DNA of 64,000 nucleotides from JAUVRX01 sp049664225 (GTDB lineage: Bacteria; Acidobacteriota; Thermoanaerobaculia; Multivoradales; JAHEKO01): the NCBI GenBank assembly GCA_049664225.1, contig JBATEX010000075.1:1-64000 (forward strand). Direction: 5' to 3'. The stretch's first letter is position 1, and every line of letters starts with the position of its first letter. A program made the translations under genes and the position numbers. The notes under the pieces are model-generated. The model worked only from the letters and a program-made list of their open reading frames with translations, did not search any database and had not been told where the DNA came from. Below are positions 19,317 to 27,284 of the stretch, piece after piece.

Positions 19317-20597
19317 TCAAATCTCTGGCGAACCACCAGCAGGGCCCTTCGAGACAGAGGCCTCGTCGGCAGTCTCATGTCTGCGGATTCCAGGCAGGCA
19401 ACAGGGCACGGCAAGCAGAAAGAGCATCCACCGTTGGACCTCGGTGTCGCGCCAATTCGCCTCGAAGATGCCCGCGAAGTTGAACGCGATCAATGTCAGC
19501 AGTGTTCCCATGTAGAGATCCGCTCTGGGCCCTGAGAGACCTCCATCTCTCTTGAGCCCCCGATAACTCAGAATCGCCGCCGCAACCATCAGCCAAAGAT
19601 AGGCCGCTACTGTCAGCAGACCTCGCTCGGCTCCCAACTGCATCAGCGTGTTGTGCAGGTGCATCACGTGCGAGCGAGTCGAGGTGGGGTGTCTGTAGAT
19701 CGGGTAGTAGTACTCCACCATCCCTGGGCCGATTCCAAACAGCGGAGCATCCTCAATCATGTTAACCCCGGCATAGGCCATGCACAAGCGGTCGTAATTC
19801 GACGGATCCTCGAGGCTGGCTATCGAGCGCAAGCGCGACCAATGCTCGGGCGCAACGCTGGCGGTAAACGCGAGAAGCAAGAGAACGCTAGCCACGTAGA
19901 CCCACAGCAATCGGCGGAATCTGAGCAGCCAGGCGATCGTCAAGACCATGAATGCGGCGAGCCACGCATGGCGGGTTAGCGTGAGGACCATGGCTACAAG
20001 GATCGGGATCAGGATCAGCCATAGCCGCAACTGCGTGTTCGCAGTCCCGGCCACGATCCGCGCCAGCACCAGGCAGCTGCCGACCAGCAGGATCCCCGAA
20101 TAGGTCATGTAGTGGGAGAAGGCACCCGGAATTCGGTTATCCAGACCGCCATAGTCGGTCAGCAGATATTGACCGATTCCCAGGATCGCCAGACCGAGGG
20201 TGACCCAGATCAAGATATCGAACAGTAGCCGGACCTGCCGCTCCCCCCGTACCAGCAGGAAAGCCAGGGGCAGCGTAGTGAGCCCGATCAAACCTCGAAG
20301 GTGCCAGGCACTCTCCGGCACCTTGTACGAGGTCAGCACCGACACCACGAACACAGCCGAATAGAGCGCGAATGGCTTGAGCAGTCGGTCCATTCCCGTT
20401 GCATAGAACGTCTCGGAGGAGGGCCGCACTCGCTGCCAGCGGATCATCGCCCACAACAGCGCCAGACCCTGAAGCGCATTCGACAGCGCCAGGCCCCAGA
20501 TCGTGGCGAGGTGGAGGGTGTAGAACCAATAGCCGGCGCCCGGTCTCGGCGTTACTTCCGAGTCGGTCCAGGGTAGACGGAATCGTTGAGCCGGCAT
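19317..20597 (-). CDS. O-antigen ligase/polymerase family membrane protein (Wzy_C)
   Basis: 426 aa with about 11-12 membrane segments. The signature large periplasmic loop contains FGIGPGMVEYYYPIYRHPTS followed by HLHNTLMQLGAERGLL, matching the Wzy_C H-x-H-N-x-x-L-x-x-x-x-E-x-G pattern. The family joins O-polysaccharide to lipid A core or polymerises repeat units. No wzx or other O-unit genes are in view, so ligase and polymerase cannot be told apart. Confidence 0.85.
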   Translation of the reverse strand: MPAQRFRLPWTDSEVTPRPGAGYWFYTLHLATIWGLALSNALQGLALLWAMIRWQRVRPSSETFYATGMDRLLKPFALYSAVFVVSVLTSYKVPESAWHLRGLIGLTTLPLAFLLVRGERQVRLLFDILIWVTLGLAILGIGQYLLTDYGGLDNRIPGAFSHYMTYSGILLVGSCLVLARIVAGTANTQLRLWLILIPILVAMVLTLTRHAWLAAFMVLTIAWLLRFRRLLWVYVASVLLLLAFTASVAPEHWSRLRSIASLEDPSNYDRLCMAYAGVNMIEDAPLFGIGPGMVEYYYPIYRHPTSTRSHVMHLHNTLMQLGAERGLLTVAAYLWLMVAAAILSYRGLKRDGGLSGPRADLYMGTLLTLIAFNFAGIFEANWRDTEVQRWMLFLLAVPCCLPGIRRHETADEASVSKGPAGGSPEI

Positions 20598-20622
20598 CGA
20601 AGGATCCAGACGGGGAGCAGAC

Positions 20623-20658
20623 CGCGCCAGACGCTGAGCGATCTCAGCGTCTGGCGCG
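20623..20658. terminator. Perfect 16-bp stem hairpin
   Basis: Arms 20623-20638 and 20643-20658 are perfect reverse complements (CGCGCCAGACGCTGAG) around a 4-nt CGAT loop. It lies in the 127-bp gap below the porin stop and above the O-antigen ligase start. There is no strong T-tract on either side, so it is terminator-like but may work by another mechanism such as mRNA 3-prime protection. Confidence 0.6.
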
Positions 20659-20724
20659 CTAGTTTACCCTTTCAGGGAGTTCCCGAGGCCCATTCTGGTG
20701 AGCCTTCGAAAGCCGCTTCCCGAA

Positions 20725-21819
20725 TCAGAACATGAAGATCTGTAGCTGTAGCAGCCACTGACTGCGACTGGGTTGGTTGTCGGTCCTGATATCGGTGTAG
20801 GAGAACTTCAGGCTTCGATTGAAGCCCTTCATGTAGTAGCCGAGCCCCGCACCCAGGCGGCTCTGGTCGTCGAGCTCCTCTTCGTCCCTATCCAGGGCGT
20901 AGTAGGTGACGAACGGCTGGATCTTGAATCGGTCCCAGTAGAAACCTGCCTCTACCTGTAGAGTTTCCTTCAAGGAAAGCTCGGGAAAGACCTCCCCGCC
21001 GTCGTACCGAATCCCACCCAGCTGCAGGGTGAGCCCATTGCCATTCCCGACGGGCTGGTCGTAGAACAGGTCGAGTGCATAGGCGTCGTAGCTCTCCTGA
21101 TGATCGACGCCCGCTCCGAGCGCCAGGATGCGCTTCTTCCCCAGAGTGGTGCCGGCGTAGTAGAAGCCCTTGTCGACTTCGAAGGGGTAGAAAACAACCC
21201 GCCCGACGTAGCGGAACCCGTTCTCCGAAGTCTCGCCCCGCTCGCCCTGATAGACGCCTGCCCGATACTCGAAGTGGTCATTGGCCAGGAAGCCCCGCAG
21301 CTGGACACCGTAGTCTCGGCCGACCCTGGAATCTGTCGGGCCGGAGTTGAGGAAGGAGTACGCCGCGTAGTCTGCAGGCAGCAAGGTCGCCGCTGACTGT
21401 TGGGAGTTGTGCGACAAGGGAATGAGGATCGCTCCGACATCGACCTTGAATGCGTTGCTGTGGTTGTAGGTGACGAAGAAGTCCTGGATATAGACATCGG
21501 CCGCGACCTTGTCGCCTGACTCGGTGCCCTTGCCCAGGTTTGGGCTGTCGGTCTCGAAGAAGAAGCTCCATTTCTTCGAGATGTTGCCGCCGAAGAGAAT
21601 CCTCAGACGACGGAAATAGAGATCCTGACTGGTGCCATCGCCGTCGATCCTGTCCTGGATCTCACCTCGCGCTTGCATCAGAAAGCCGAACTTGATGGAG
21701 GTGTCGCCATCGGCCGACTCGATCTTCCATTCCGCCTCAAGGACTGCGCTGCAGACCATGGAGACGAACACAGCCCACGCCACAATAGTCGAGATACCGG
21801 ATTTGTCGCACCGCCTCAT
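20725..21819 (-). CDS. OprP/OprO-type (phosphate-selective) porin
   Basis: 364 aa from ATG 21817-21819, with a GAGGAG site upstream. Signal peptide, then DGDTSIKFGFLMQARGEIQD and YFRRLRILFGGNISKKWSFFFETD, the usual start of porin O/P family barrels. YNHSNAFKVDVGAILIPLSHN matches the conserved central strand. It ends in Phe (LQLQIFMF), as expected for BAM recognition. Substrate selectivity cannot be assigned; many family members are general or pyrophosphate porins. Confidence 0.82.
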   Translation of the reverse strand: MRRCDKSGISTIVAWAVFVSMVCSAVLEAEWKIESADGDTSIKFGFLMQARGEIQDRIDGDGTSQDLYFRRLRILFGGNISKKWSFFFETDSPNLGKGTESGDKVAADVYIQDFFVTYNHSNAFKVDVGAILIPLSHNSQQSAATLLPADYAAYSFLNSGPTDSRVGRDYGVQLRGFLANDHFEYRAGVYQGERGETSENGFRYVGRVVFYPFEVDKGFYYAGTTLGKKRILALGAGVDHQESYDAYALDLFYDQPVGNGNGLTLQLGGIRYDGGEVFPELSLKETLQVEAGFYWDRFKIQPFVTYYALDRDEEELDDQSRLGAGLGYYMKGFNRSLKFSYTDIRTDNQPSRSQWLLQLQIFMF

Positions 21820-21993
21820 TCGTCTCTCCTCTTTAGATCGGAATCTGGAGCCACCGCCCTCGCCCACTCTCGCTGGCTCACTGTGGGTTCTTCAATCCTC
21901 GAAGGTACGAGACTCCGAAACAACACCCGATCTGATGGGTCGGTACCCACTCCTAAGGGTGGGAGTCGCTCAACACTTGCGCGAAGCCCCTAA

Positions 21994-22168
21994 CCCGCAT
22001 TATTCATGAGCCCCACGGCATCTAGCGGAGATCGCCCGCCATCTCAGGCCGTCCTCGCTCGTCGCTCCTCAACAACCTGCAAGGTTGCCTCCGGTGCTCC
22101 TCCCTGCGGGTGACCAGATCTAACAGACGCTTTCCACAATCTGCTCGCGGCGTCATGAATAATGCGGG
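21994..22168. mobile_element. MITE-like element, 175 bp, perfect 16-bp terminal inverted repeats
   Basis: CCCGCATTATTCATGA at 21994-22009 is repeated exactly in inverted orientation at 22153-22168. The 143 bp between the repeats hold no ORF. The flanking tetramers are CTAA and CTCA, so a perfect target duplication is not present. The termini resemble IS1380-type ends as I remember them, which needs checking. It sits alone between the divergent porin and dehydrogenase genes and could influence their transcription. Confidence 0.65.
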
Positions 22169-22276
22169 CTCACTGACGATCCAGCCATATTGGTGCTATG
22201 GTCCCGGCTTCGGCTGCACATCCAGCCTCGCACCGCCCCGCGAAACTCGAATCGTCGACTTACCGGGAGCCGAGAA

Positions 22277-23548
22277 ATGACCTGTCGAATGTCGCGCTCT
22301 CTTACCTTGCTAAATCTCCTGCTCTGGTCTCTGGCGGTCGTCTTCGCTCCCGAGGCCCTACATGCCGACGCCCCAGACGACCTCGACCTGGAGACGATCG
22401 CCAGCGGCCTTGTTCGACCCGTTGCCATTCGCCATTCCGGAGATGGCTCTGGACGCCTCTTCGTCGTCGAGCAGGCAGGCAAGATCCGGGTCTTGAAAGG
22501 GGGACAGGTACTCGCCGACCCCTTCCTGGATATCGAAGATCTCGTCCAGGACGACGCCAACGAGGAAGGGCTCCTCGGACTCGCCTTCCACCCCGACTTC
22601 GCCAACAACGGCTACTTCTTCGTCAACTACACCCACAATCCTCCAACAGCAAAGGACCGCACAATCGTCGCCCGCTACGCTGTGTCAGCTAACGATCCAG
22701 ATCTTGCGGATCCAGCCTCCGCAACCATCCTCCTCGAGATCGAGCAGGACTTCAGCAATCACAATGGCGGCAACATCCTCTTCGGACCCGACGGCTATCT
22801 CTACATTGGCATGGGTGATGGAGGCTCTTCGAACGACCCGAACGAGCGGTCCCAAGACCCCGGCACACTGCTCGGAAAAATGCTCCGCATTGATGTCGAC
22901 GGCATGCCGCCCGCCGAGCCCAACGACCTTTGTGGCTTGAAGGCGGCCTACGGGATTCCGCCCGACAACCCGTACATCGGTGGCTCTGGTGATTGCGACG
23001 AGATCTGGGGGCTGGGTTTACGCAATCCCTGGCGCTGGAGCTTCGACCGCTACACGGGCGACATGTTCATCGGCGACGTGGGTCAGAACGCCATCGAGGA
23101 AATCGACTTGGAGCCCTGGCCGAGTGCGGGCGGCATGAACTGGGGCTGGGATTGCTTCGAAGCGGGAACTGCCAACCCCAACGATCCGTCCCCCCTCTGT
23201 GGTGCAGCCCACCTGTACGATTTTCCCATCCTCGAGTACGCCCATTCTCTGGGCTGCTCGGTGACGGGTGGCTATCGATATCGTGGGCAGTCGATCGTCG
23301 GCTTGGCAGGTACCTACATCTTCGGCGACTACTGCAGCGGGCGTATTTGGCTCGGCACACAGAGGTCGGATGGCGGATGGACGCAGTCCCTATGGCGCAC
23401 CACATCCCATTCCATCAGCGCCTTCGGGGAAGACGAGTCCGGCGAGCTCTATCTGGTGGACCTCGGGGGAACGATTCTCCGTTTCATCAGCGCCAGCTCC
23501 ATCTTTGCGGACGGATTCGAGTCGGGCAACACGGCCGAATGGCCCTGA
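22277..23548 (+). CDS. Secreted PQQ-dependent sugar (glucose/sorbosone) dehydrogenase-like protein
   Basis: 423 aa from the ATG at 22277; the ORF continues upstream into the MITE end, which is not credible. The GSDH six-bladed propeller landmarks are present: LVRPVAIRHSGDGSGRLFVVEQAGKIRV, EEGLLGLAFHPDFANNGYFFV, DHNGG-like NHNGGNILFGPDGYLYIGMGDGG and WGLGLRNPWRWSFD. The signal peptide ends about residue 28. The C-terminus carries a short extra tail IFADGFESGNTAEWP that also ends another secreted protein of this window (46545-47162). The enzyme would oxidise a sugar in the periplasm or outside the cell. Confidence 0.85.
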   Translation: MTCRMSRSLTLLNLLLWSLAVVFAPEALHADAPDDLDLETIASGLVRPVAIRHSGDGSGRLFVVEQAGKIRVLKGGQVLADPFLDIEDLVQDDANEEGLLGLAFHPDFANNGYFFVNYTHNPPTAKDRTIVARYAVSANDPDLADPASATILLEIEQDFSNHNGGNILFGPDGYLYIGMGDGGSSNDPNERSQDPGTLLGKMLRIDVDGMPPAEPNDLCGLKAAYGIPPDNPYIGGSGDCDEIWGLGLRNPWRWSFDRYTGDMFIGDVGQNAIEEIDLEPWPSAGGMNWGWDCFEAGTANPNDPSPLCGAAHLYDFPILEYAHSLGCSVTGGYRYRGQSIVGLAGTYIFGDYCSGRIWLGTQRSDGGWTQSLWRTTSHSISAFGEDESGELYLVDLGGTILRFISASSIFADGFESGNTAEWP

Positions 23549-23597
23549 GACTCGCCCTTCCGCGACTCTACACTCCCGGAACTGCGGTCGACGGGGC

Positions 23598-23999
23598 CTA
23601 ACGGCTGACTTCGCCTCGCAGCTTCAGGACCCAGTCGGCAAGTTCTTTGACCTGCTTAGCATCGAGCCTTTGAATGGATGCAGGATGGAGCTCCACCAGA
23701 CCCTGGCGCAACGTCTCCTGAATTGCCACACTGTCCCCCCCACCATACTTCCAGAAGCTATCTGTGAGATCCGCTTTGGGGTTGCCCATGTACCTGATGG
23801 TGTGGCCAGCGCCGTTGAGCCCATGGCAGTCCGCGCAGTACTCGCGGTAGAGCTTCTCACCTGCCGACCTCTTCGGTAGCACTTTACTGCACCCGAGCCC
23901 GACGAGGAGGGCCCCGAAAAGGAGCAAGAAAAGGAGAGGGAGCGCCAATGGAAGTGCCCGCGATCCGAGACTGCGCACAATGTTTCGAGTCTGCCTCAT
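23598..23999 (-). CDS. Mono-haem cytochrome c lipoprotein
   Basis: 133 aa from ATG 23997-23999 with a GGGGGAGA site upstream. The N-terminal hydrophobic stretch ends in LVGLGC (lipobox). The haem motif is CADCH in LYREYCADCHGLNGAGHTIRYMGNP, with a Met nearby as possible axial ligand. The C-terminal helix RLDAKQVKELADWVLKL is typical of class I cytochrome c. It converges on the sugar dehydrogenase gene and could accept its electrons, but the two are on opposite strands. Confidence 0.82.
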   Translation of the reverse strand: MRQTRNIVRSLGSRALPLALPLLFLLLFGALLVGLGCSKVLPKRSAGEKLYREYCADCHGLNGAGHTIRYMGNPKADLTDSFWKYGGGDSVAIQETLRQGLVELHPASIQRLDAKQVKELADWVLKLRGEVSR

Positions 24000-24109
24000 T
24001 TCTCCCCCGATCACGCGAGTGAGCTATTTCATAGCCAAGCAGGAGACCGCTGCTCACACTGGGAACTGGCTGACGACAACTTGCACTGCCAAATCCTACG
24101 AGGTGGTTC

Positions 24110-24508
24110 ATGATTTTGGAAGAGCAGACGCGCAAGACCGAGGAGCTCCCCCCTGCTGATTCACGGCAGGCACTGCGTGCCCCCATTTTGGTTCTGCAGG
24201 CAGAGGTTACCGATGGACACAAGAGCTTCTTCGGTTACGCCAAGGACCTGAGCAAGAGCGGCATGATGATCGGCACCATCAACCCACGTGAGCCCGGCAG
24301 CCAGTTCTGGGTCGAGTTCTCGCTACCCGAGCCGATCAATCGAGTCGCCAAGTGCCACTGCGAAGTCGTCTGGCAGCGTCGTTACTCTCGTGAGCATCAA
24401 TACGACCCGGGAATGGGGCTCCGCTTTCTCGATCTACCTGCCGACATGGCCGAGGCCATCGACGAGTGGATACACGAATTGGCAAGGCAGGAACTGCTCC
24501 TTTCCTGA
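24110..24508 (+). CDS. PilZ-domain protein
   Basis: 132 aa. The c-di-GMP-binding motifs are present: R-x-x-x-R in SRQALRAP and D-x-S-x-x-G in AKDLSKSGMM. The rest is a single PilZ barrel (FWVEFSLPE, CEVVWQRRY, GMGLRFLDL) with a C-terminal helix. No other domain is fused, so it probably acts as a stand-alone c-di-GMP effector. It faces the ParA-like gene tail to tail. Confidence 0.85.
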   Translation: MILEEQTRKTEELPPADSRQALRAPILVLQAEVTDGHKSFFGYAKDLSKSGMMIGTINPREPGSQFWVEFSLPEPINRVAKCHCEVVWQRRYSREHQYDPGMGLRFLDLPADMAEAIDEWIHELARQELLLS

Positions 24509-24544
24509 TTGCCAGGTTTTTCGCAGACTCTGGTTGCCATCCGG

Positions 24545-24569
24545 CCCAGGACCCAAGCCCCAGGACCAG
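24545..24569. repeat. Short GGACCC-type repeat in a convergent gap
   Basis: CCCAGGACCC followed by AAGCCCCAGGACCAG. Related arrays occur at 34763-34787 and 62484-62517. It lies between the convergent PilZ and ParA genes. Confidence 0.5.
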
Positions 24570-24606
24570 AAGTGAGTCCGTATCGAACGATGCGGAATCT
24601 CTGCGT

Positions 24607-25380
24607 TCAGATCGCGCCCTTTTTCCGCAAGCGGCGGATGACCTCCCCGCCCAGTTGGCTATAAGCCCTGGCTCCTGACGACCATCCCTCGTAGCCATAG
24701 ATGGAGATTCCGTACCCTGGAGCCTCGGCGAGACGGACGTTTATGGGAATCTCCGTCTGAAAGACCTCCCTGCCTAGCGCTCTTCGAATGGCTTCGACGA
24801 CAGCGTCGGTCACCGAAGTGCGGTGATCCACCATCGTCAGCAGAACTCCTAGAAGGTCGGGCAGCCCGCGCACACTGCGGCCAAGGGTCTCGAGGCCCAT
24901 GAAGAAGTGATTCATCGCCTCCATGTCCAGGTCGTGAGGCACCACAGGAAGGATGTAGAAATCCGCCGCCACCAGCCCGTTGACGGTGAGAATCGACAGG
25001 CCGGGGGGGCAGTCGACGAGGATGAAGTCATACCGACGCCGCAGGGGCCTCAACGCCCTCTTCAACCGCTGCTCCGGGTGCATCTTTCTCGCCAGAGCGA
25101 GATCGGCCCCGGCCAACTTCATGGATCCGGGAATGAGGTCGAGGCCTTGCACACCGGTTCCCACGATCACATTGCTGATCGGCTGCTCCCCGACCAGGAG
25201 ATCTACGCTCGAGAAGTCCGCTTGGTCGGTGTCGACGCCGAGTGAATAGCTGGCCGAGCCCTGAGGGTCGAGATCGACCAACAAAACCCGCAGTCCACTG
25301 CCCGCGAATCCCGCTCCCAGATTGACCGCGGTGGTGGTCTTTCCGACGCCACCCTTCACATTGACCAGAGAAATGACCAT
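24607..25380 (-). CDS. Orphan ParA-family ATPase
   Basis: 257 aa from ATG 25378-25380 with a GAGGGG site. Deviant Walker A KGGVGKTTTAVNLG, Walker A' VLLVDLDPQGSAS and Walker B DFILVDCPPGLSIL mark a ParA/Soj-type ATPase. No ParB gene or parS-like sites are seen next to it, so it may position a cellular structure rather than the chromosome. The C-terminus (GYEGWSSGARAYSQLGGEVI) is typical of Soj-like proteins. Confidence 0.87.
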   Translation of the reverse strand: MVISLVNVKGGVGKTTTAVNLGAGFAGSGLRVLLVDLDPQGSASYSLGVDTDQADFSSVDLLVGEQPISNVIVGTGVQGLDLIPGSMKLAGADLALARKMHPEQRLKRALRPLRRRYDFILVDCPPGLSILTVNGLVAADFYILPVVPHDLDMEAMNHFFMGLETLGRSVRGLPDLLGVLLTMVDHRTSVTDAVVEAIRRALGREVFQTEIPINVRLAEAPGYGISIYGYEGWSSGARAYSQLGGEVIRRLRKKGAI

Positions 25381-25623
25381 TGTCTGCCCCTCGCTTGGAA
25401 GTTTTGAATTCAATGCTGAACTACGGCTCGGCCCGAGGGAAACATTCTATCGTTTTGCCCCGGTTTCGTCTGCTTGTCCGCGGTGCTCCCGAACGTCGCT
25501 CGGAACCCTCTTCGAGTCCGAATCAGTGAGGTAGACTGCCGCGCGTAGTCGTCGCGACCTGTACGACCCCGCGCCACTTGAAACCCTCATGCATCATGTG
25601 GGTGCTTGATTGGGAGAACCGCA

Positions 25624-27240
25624 ATGCGACGAAGCACCACTCTTCTCGCCGGCACCATCCTTCTGCTGACCCGCACCCTGTGGGCTGACGAGCCCATCGA
25701 TTGGGAGATGGTCAACCGAATCCGCGACGAGGGGATCAACCGCTCGCAGGTCATGGACACGCTGCAGTACCTTACCGACCGGATCGGTCCCCGGCTGACC
25801 GGCTCGCCGGCTCTCGTGGAGGCCAACGAGTGGACGCTCCAGAAACTACAAGAATGGGGTCTGAAGAATGGTCGCCTGGAGGAGTGGGGCCCCTTCGGAC
25901 GTGGCTGGTCCTTCAGTCGCTCCGCGGTACACATGATCCAGCCTCGGCAGACTCCGTTGATGGCTCTGCCCAAAGCGTGGACCCCGGGAACCAGCGGCCC
26001 TGTTCGCGGCCGAGCGTTCAAAGTAACGCTCGAAACGGAGGATGACCTCGATCAGTATCGTGGCGGGCTGCAGGGCAAGGTCCTCTTCGTCAGCGACAGC
26101 CGAGAGATCACGGCTCCAGAGCAGGCCGAGTTTGCTCGCCTCTCCCCAACCGAGCTCGAGGAGATGGAACACTTCAGCTTTCCCTCCGGTCGGGTCGAGA
26201 AATGGCTCGAGGAAGCCAGAGAACAACTGCAGCTGCGTCGAGCCTTGAACGATTTTCTGATCAAGGAAGGCGCGGTTGCCGTGGTGGACATCAGCTCGCG
26301 TGACGGCGGCACGCTGCGCCTCGGCAGCGCGGGCTCTCGAGAGCCAGGTGCAAGTGTCGGCCTACCGACGATCGCGATAGCCACCGAGCAGTACAACTGG
26401 ATACTGCGGCTGCTGGAAGAGGAACAGGACGTCGAGCTCGAGATCGACATCGAGGCTCAGTTCTACGATGACAGCCTCATGGTCTACAACACGATTGCCG
26501 AGATTCCGGGAACCGACAAAGCAGACGAAGTAGTCCTGCTGGGAGCCCATCTCGATTCCTGGCATCCAGGCACCGGATCGAATGACAACGGCACCGGTAC
26601 AGCCGTGGTCATGGAAGCGGTGAGAATCCTGACAGCCCTGGGCGTAAGGCCACGTCGCACCATTCGGGTCGGGCTTTGGGCCGGTGAAGAGCAGGGTCTT
26701 CTGGGGTCTCGCGCCCACGTCGAGAAACACTACGCCTCCCGACCCGACTCCAAGATCCCCGACCAGCAGGAGTTCCCGGCTCACCTGCGGACACTTGGCT
26801 GGCCCATCACACCCAAGCCCGATCACGCCAAGCTTTCGGGGTACTTCAACCTCGACAACGGCAGTGGCAAGATTCGCGGCATCTATACCCAGGGCAACGC
26901 GGCGGTGGCGCAAGTGTTCGAAGAGTGGCTCAAGCCCTTTCGTGACATGGGCGCCGATACCGTTACCAACCGCAACACCGGCGGCACTGACCACGTTGCT
27001 TTCGACGCCGTCGGTCTACCCGGCTTCCAGTTCATCCAGGATGACCTCGACTACTACCCTCGCACCCACCACTCCAACTGGGATGTCTTCGACCACGCTC
27101 GGCGCGAGGACCTCGTACAGGCCTCAGTGGTCATGGCCTCCTTCGCCTATCACGCCGCCATGCGCGACGAGATGCTGCCGCGCAAGCCCCTGCCCCAGAG
27201 ACCACCCGAAGGCGCGATGGAAGACGATGAGAAGGACTAG
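25624..27240 (+). CDS. Secreted M28-family zinc aminopeptidase
   Basis: 538 aa from the ATG at 25624, preceded by GGGAGA. Signal peptide to about residue 22. The M28 metal ligands are in order: GAHLDSWHPG, ASP-type SNDNGTGTAVVMEA, AGEEQGLLGS, and the final His in YYPRTHHSNWDVFDH. An insert between residues 120 and 270 is a protease-associated-type domain. It is expected to cleave N-terminal residues from peptides outside the cell. Monocistronic by position; the next gene starts 45 bp later in the same direction. Confidence 0.88.
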   Translation: MRRSTTLLAGTILLLTRTLWADEPIDWEMVNRIRDEGINRSQVMDTLQYLTDRIGPRLTGSPALVEANEWTLQKLQEWGLKNGRLEEWGPFGRGWSFSRSAVHMIQPRQTPLMALPKAWTPGTSGPVRGRAFKVTLETEDDLDQYRGGLQGKVLFVSDSREITAPEQAEFARLSPTELEEMEHFSFPSGRVEKWLEEAREQLQLRRALNDFLIKEGAVAVVDISSRDGGTLRLGSAGSREPGASVGLPTIAIATEQYNWILRLLEEEQDVELEIDIEAQFYDDSLMVYNTIAEIPGTDKADEVVLLGAHLDSWHPGTGSNDNGTGTAVVMEAVRILTALGVRPRRTIRVGLWAGEEQGLLGSRAHVEKHYASRPDSKIPDQQEFPAHLRTLGWPITPKPDHAKLSGYFNLDNGSGKIRGIYTQGNAAVAQVFEEWLKPFRDMGADTVTNRNTGGTDHVAFDAVGLPGFQFIQDDLDYYPRTHHSNWDVFDHARREDLVQASVVMASFAYHAAMRDEMLPRKPLPQRPPEGAMEDDEKD

Positions 27241-27284
27241 GTGCTGGGGTGCGCCCAGGGACCATCGCGTAGCATGAGAGCCCC

